From assembly GCA_028289585.1 (NCBI GenBank), contig JANQPI010000010.1, positions 372,001 to 436,000 of the forward strand: a DNA stretch of 64,000 nucleotides. Reading direction: 5' to 3'. This DNA comes from Candidatus Zixiibacteriota bacterium (GTDB lineage: Bacteria > Zixibacteria > MSB-5A5 > GN15 > FEB-12). Shown piece after piece: positions 63,596-64,000 of this stretch. Positions within the stretch are counted from its first letter, which is position 1. Every line of letters begins with the position of its first letter. A program made the translations under genes and the position numbers. The notes beneath the pieces were generated by a model. That model saw only the letters and a program-made list of their open reading frames with translations, had not been told where the DNA came from and made no database searches.

Positions 63596-64000
63596 GTCGG
63601 GTCACCAGCCGGTCATGGTCGACAGGATCGTCGATCTCGTGCTGACTGACCCCACCGGGTGTTATCTCGATCTGACCGCGGGTGGTGGTGGCCACGGAGA
63701 GGCAATCGCCACTCGCCTGGTCGGGCGGGGTCGCCTGATCGCGCTGGACAAGGATTCCCACGCGGTCGAACGGGTTGCTACACGACTGGCACGTTTCGGC
63801 GAACGGGTCAGCGTGGTACAGGCTAGTTTTAGCCGGGTAGCAGAGATTGCCGAGCGCGAACAGATTACTCAGGTCACCGGGATTCTTCTCGATCTCGGTC
63901 TGTCGTCTGATCAGCTCGACACTCCGGAACGAGGATTCGCTTTTCGCGACGAGGGACCGCTGGATATGCGATTCGATTTGTCACAGGATGTGACAGCCGC
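63588..64000 (+). CDS. rsmH: 16S rRNA (C1402-N4)-methyltransferase, N-terminal part (runs off the window end)
   Basis: The first 137 codons of RsmH. It shows G-H-Q-P-V-M-V-D-R-I-V-D-L, the SAM site D-L-T-A-G-G-G-G-H-G-E-A, L-D-K-D, and G-I-L-L-D-L-G-L-S-S-D-Q-L-D with R-G-F-A-F-R-D-E-G-P-L-D-M-R-F. The start is unusual: no ATG, GTG or TTG lies in frame before the conserved H-x-P-V-M except ATT 63588, eight bases after GGGAGAAGG, overlapping mraZ. ATG 63615 would remove the conserved His. The 3' part is outside the window. Confidence 0.88.
   Translation, partial: MPESGHQPVMVDRIVDLVLTDPTGCYLDLTAGGGGHGEAIATRLVGRGRLIALDKDSHAVERVATRLARFGERVSVVQASFSRVAEIAEREQITQVTGILLDLGLSSDQLDTPERGFAFRDEGPLDMRFDLSQDVTA

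Overview
The window looks like a chromosomal segment from a Gram-negative bacterium of the FCB (Fibrobacterota-Chlorobiota-Bacteroidota) type, most like an uncultured candidate phylum such as Zixibacteria; this placement is an inference from protein style, not a computed phylogeny. Evidence for an outer membrane is LptE, KdsB, apolipoprotein N-acyltransferase, a PorV-like barrel and many lipoproteins. FCB-style features are C-terminal NPFNP/FlgD-like sorting tails, a gingipain-type C25 peptidase and a C-terminal dockerin. Base composition is moderately GC-rich and even. I see no rRNA, tRNA, CRISPR array, insertion sequence or prophage. It is mostly a housekeeping chromosome with small envelope and surface-sugar modules.

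Layout. 1-2635: end of hutI, then lptE, a PorV-like protein, a lipoprotein and a rhodanese lipoprotein. 2636-3449: a candidate small RNA with an intrinsic terminator, then a single-gene lipoprotein unit with its own promoter and terminator. 3537-15313: comM, a GAF/SpoIIE phosphatase, lepA, lepB, hemW, rarA, a secreted protein, ruvX and mltG. 15317-16669 (minus strand): a degenerate NtrC-like regulator. 16826-19535: gatC, kdsB, pyrG. 19595-27220: a surface-polysaccharide cluster (SLBB export protein, Wzz, hexapeptide acyltransferase, two DegT-type aminotransferases, a glycosyltransferase), followed by a TGS GTPase. 27265-30944: a membrane protein, panC, a NUDIX hydrolase, panD and a GlmU-type pyrophosphorylase. 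31041-33792: a secreted protein, a LytR_C protein, rsfS and rho. 34849-43336: ftsE, ftsX, an EnvC-like activator, holB, a RicT-like gene, metG, tatD and rsmA. 43358-46468: a divergent pdxJ, an RluD-type synthase and an antiporter. 46465-50866 (minus): a large dockerin protein and an inositol-monophosphatase-family enzyme. 50947-60499: purM, gpmI, lnt, a beta-propeller protein, a FemAB-like protein and two glycosyltransferases. 60496-62742 (minus): a C25 peptidase. 63122-64000: mraZ and the start of rsmH, i.e. the head of the division/cell-wall (dcw) cluster.

The most unusual points are these. (1) FtsE keeps Walker A and B but lacks the Q-loop glutamine, the LSGGQ signature and the H-loop histidine. 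(2) A dockerin C-terminal remnant lies antisense immediately after hemW. (3) Every convergent gene junction in the window has a gap of 3 bp or less or overlapping stop codons, and none has an intrinsic terminator. (4) Several promoters place the -10 box 5-9 nt before the start codon, implying leaderless mRNAs. (5) The pdxJ-like gene and the NtrC-like gene have lost key active-site or functional residues. (6) Some genes appear to use unusual start codons (ATT for rsmH, CTG for rsfS, possibly ATA for lptE). No wholly new multi-gene defence or mobile system is visible.
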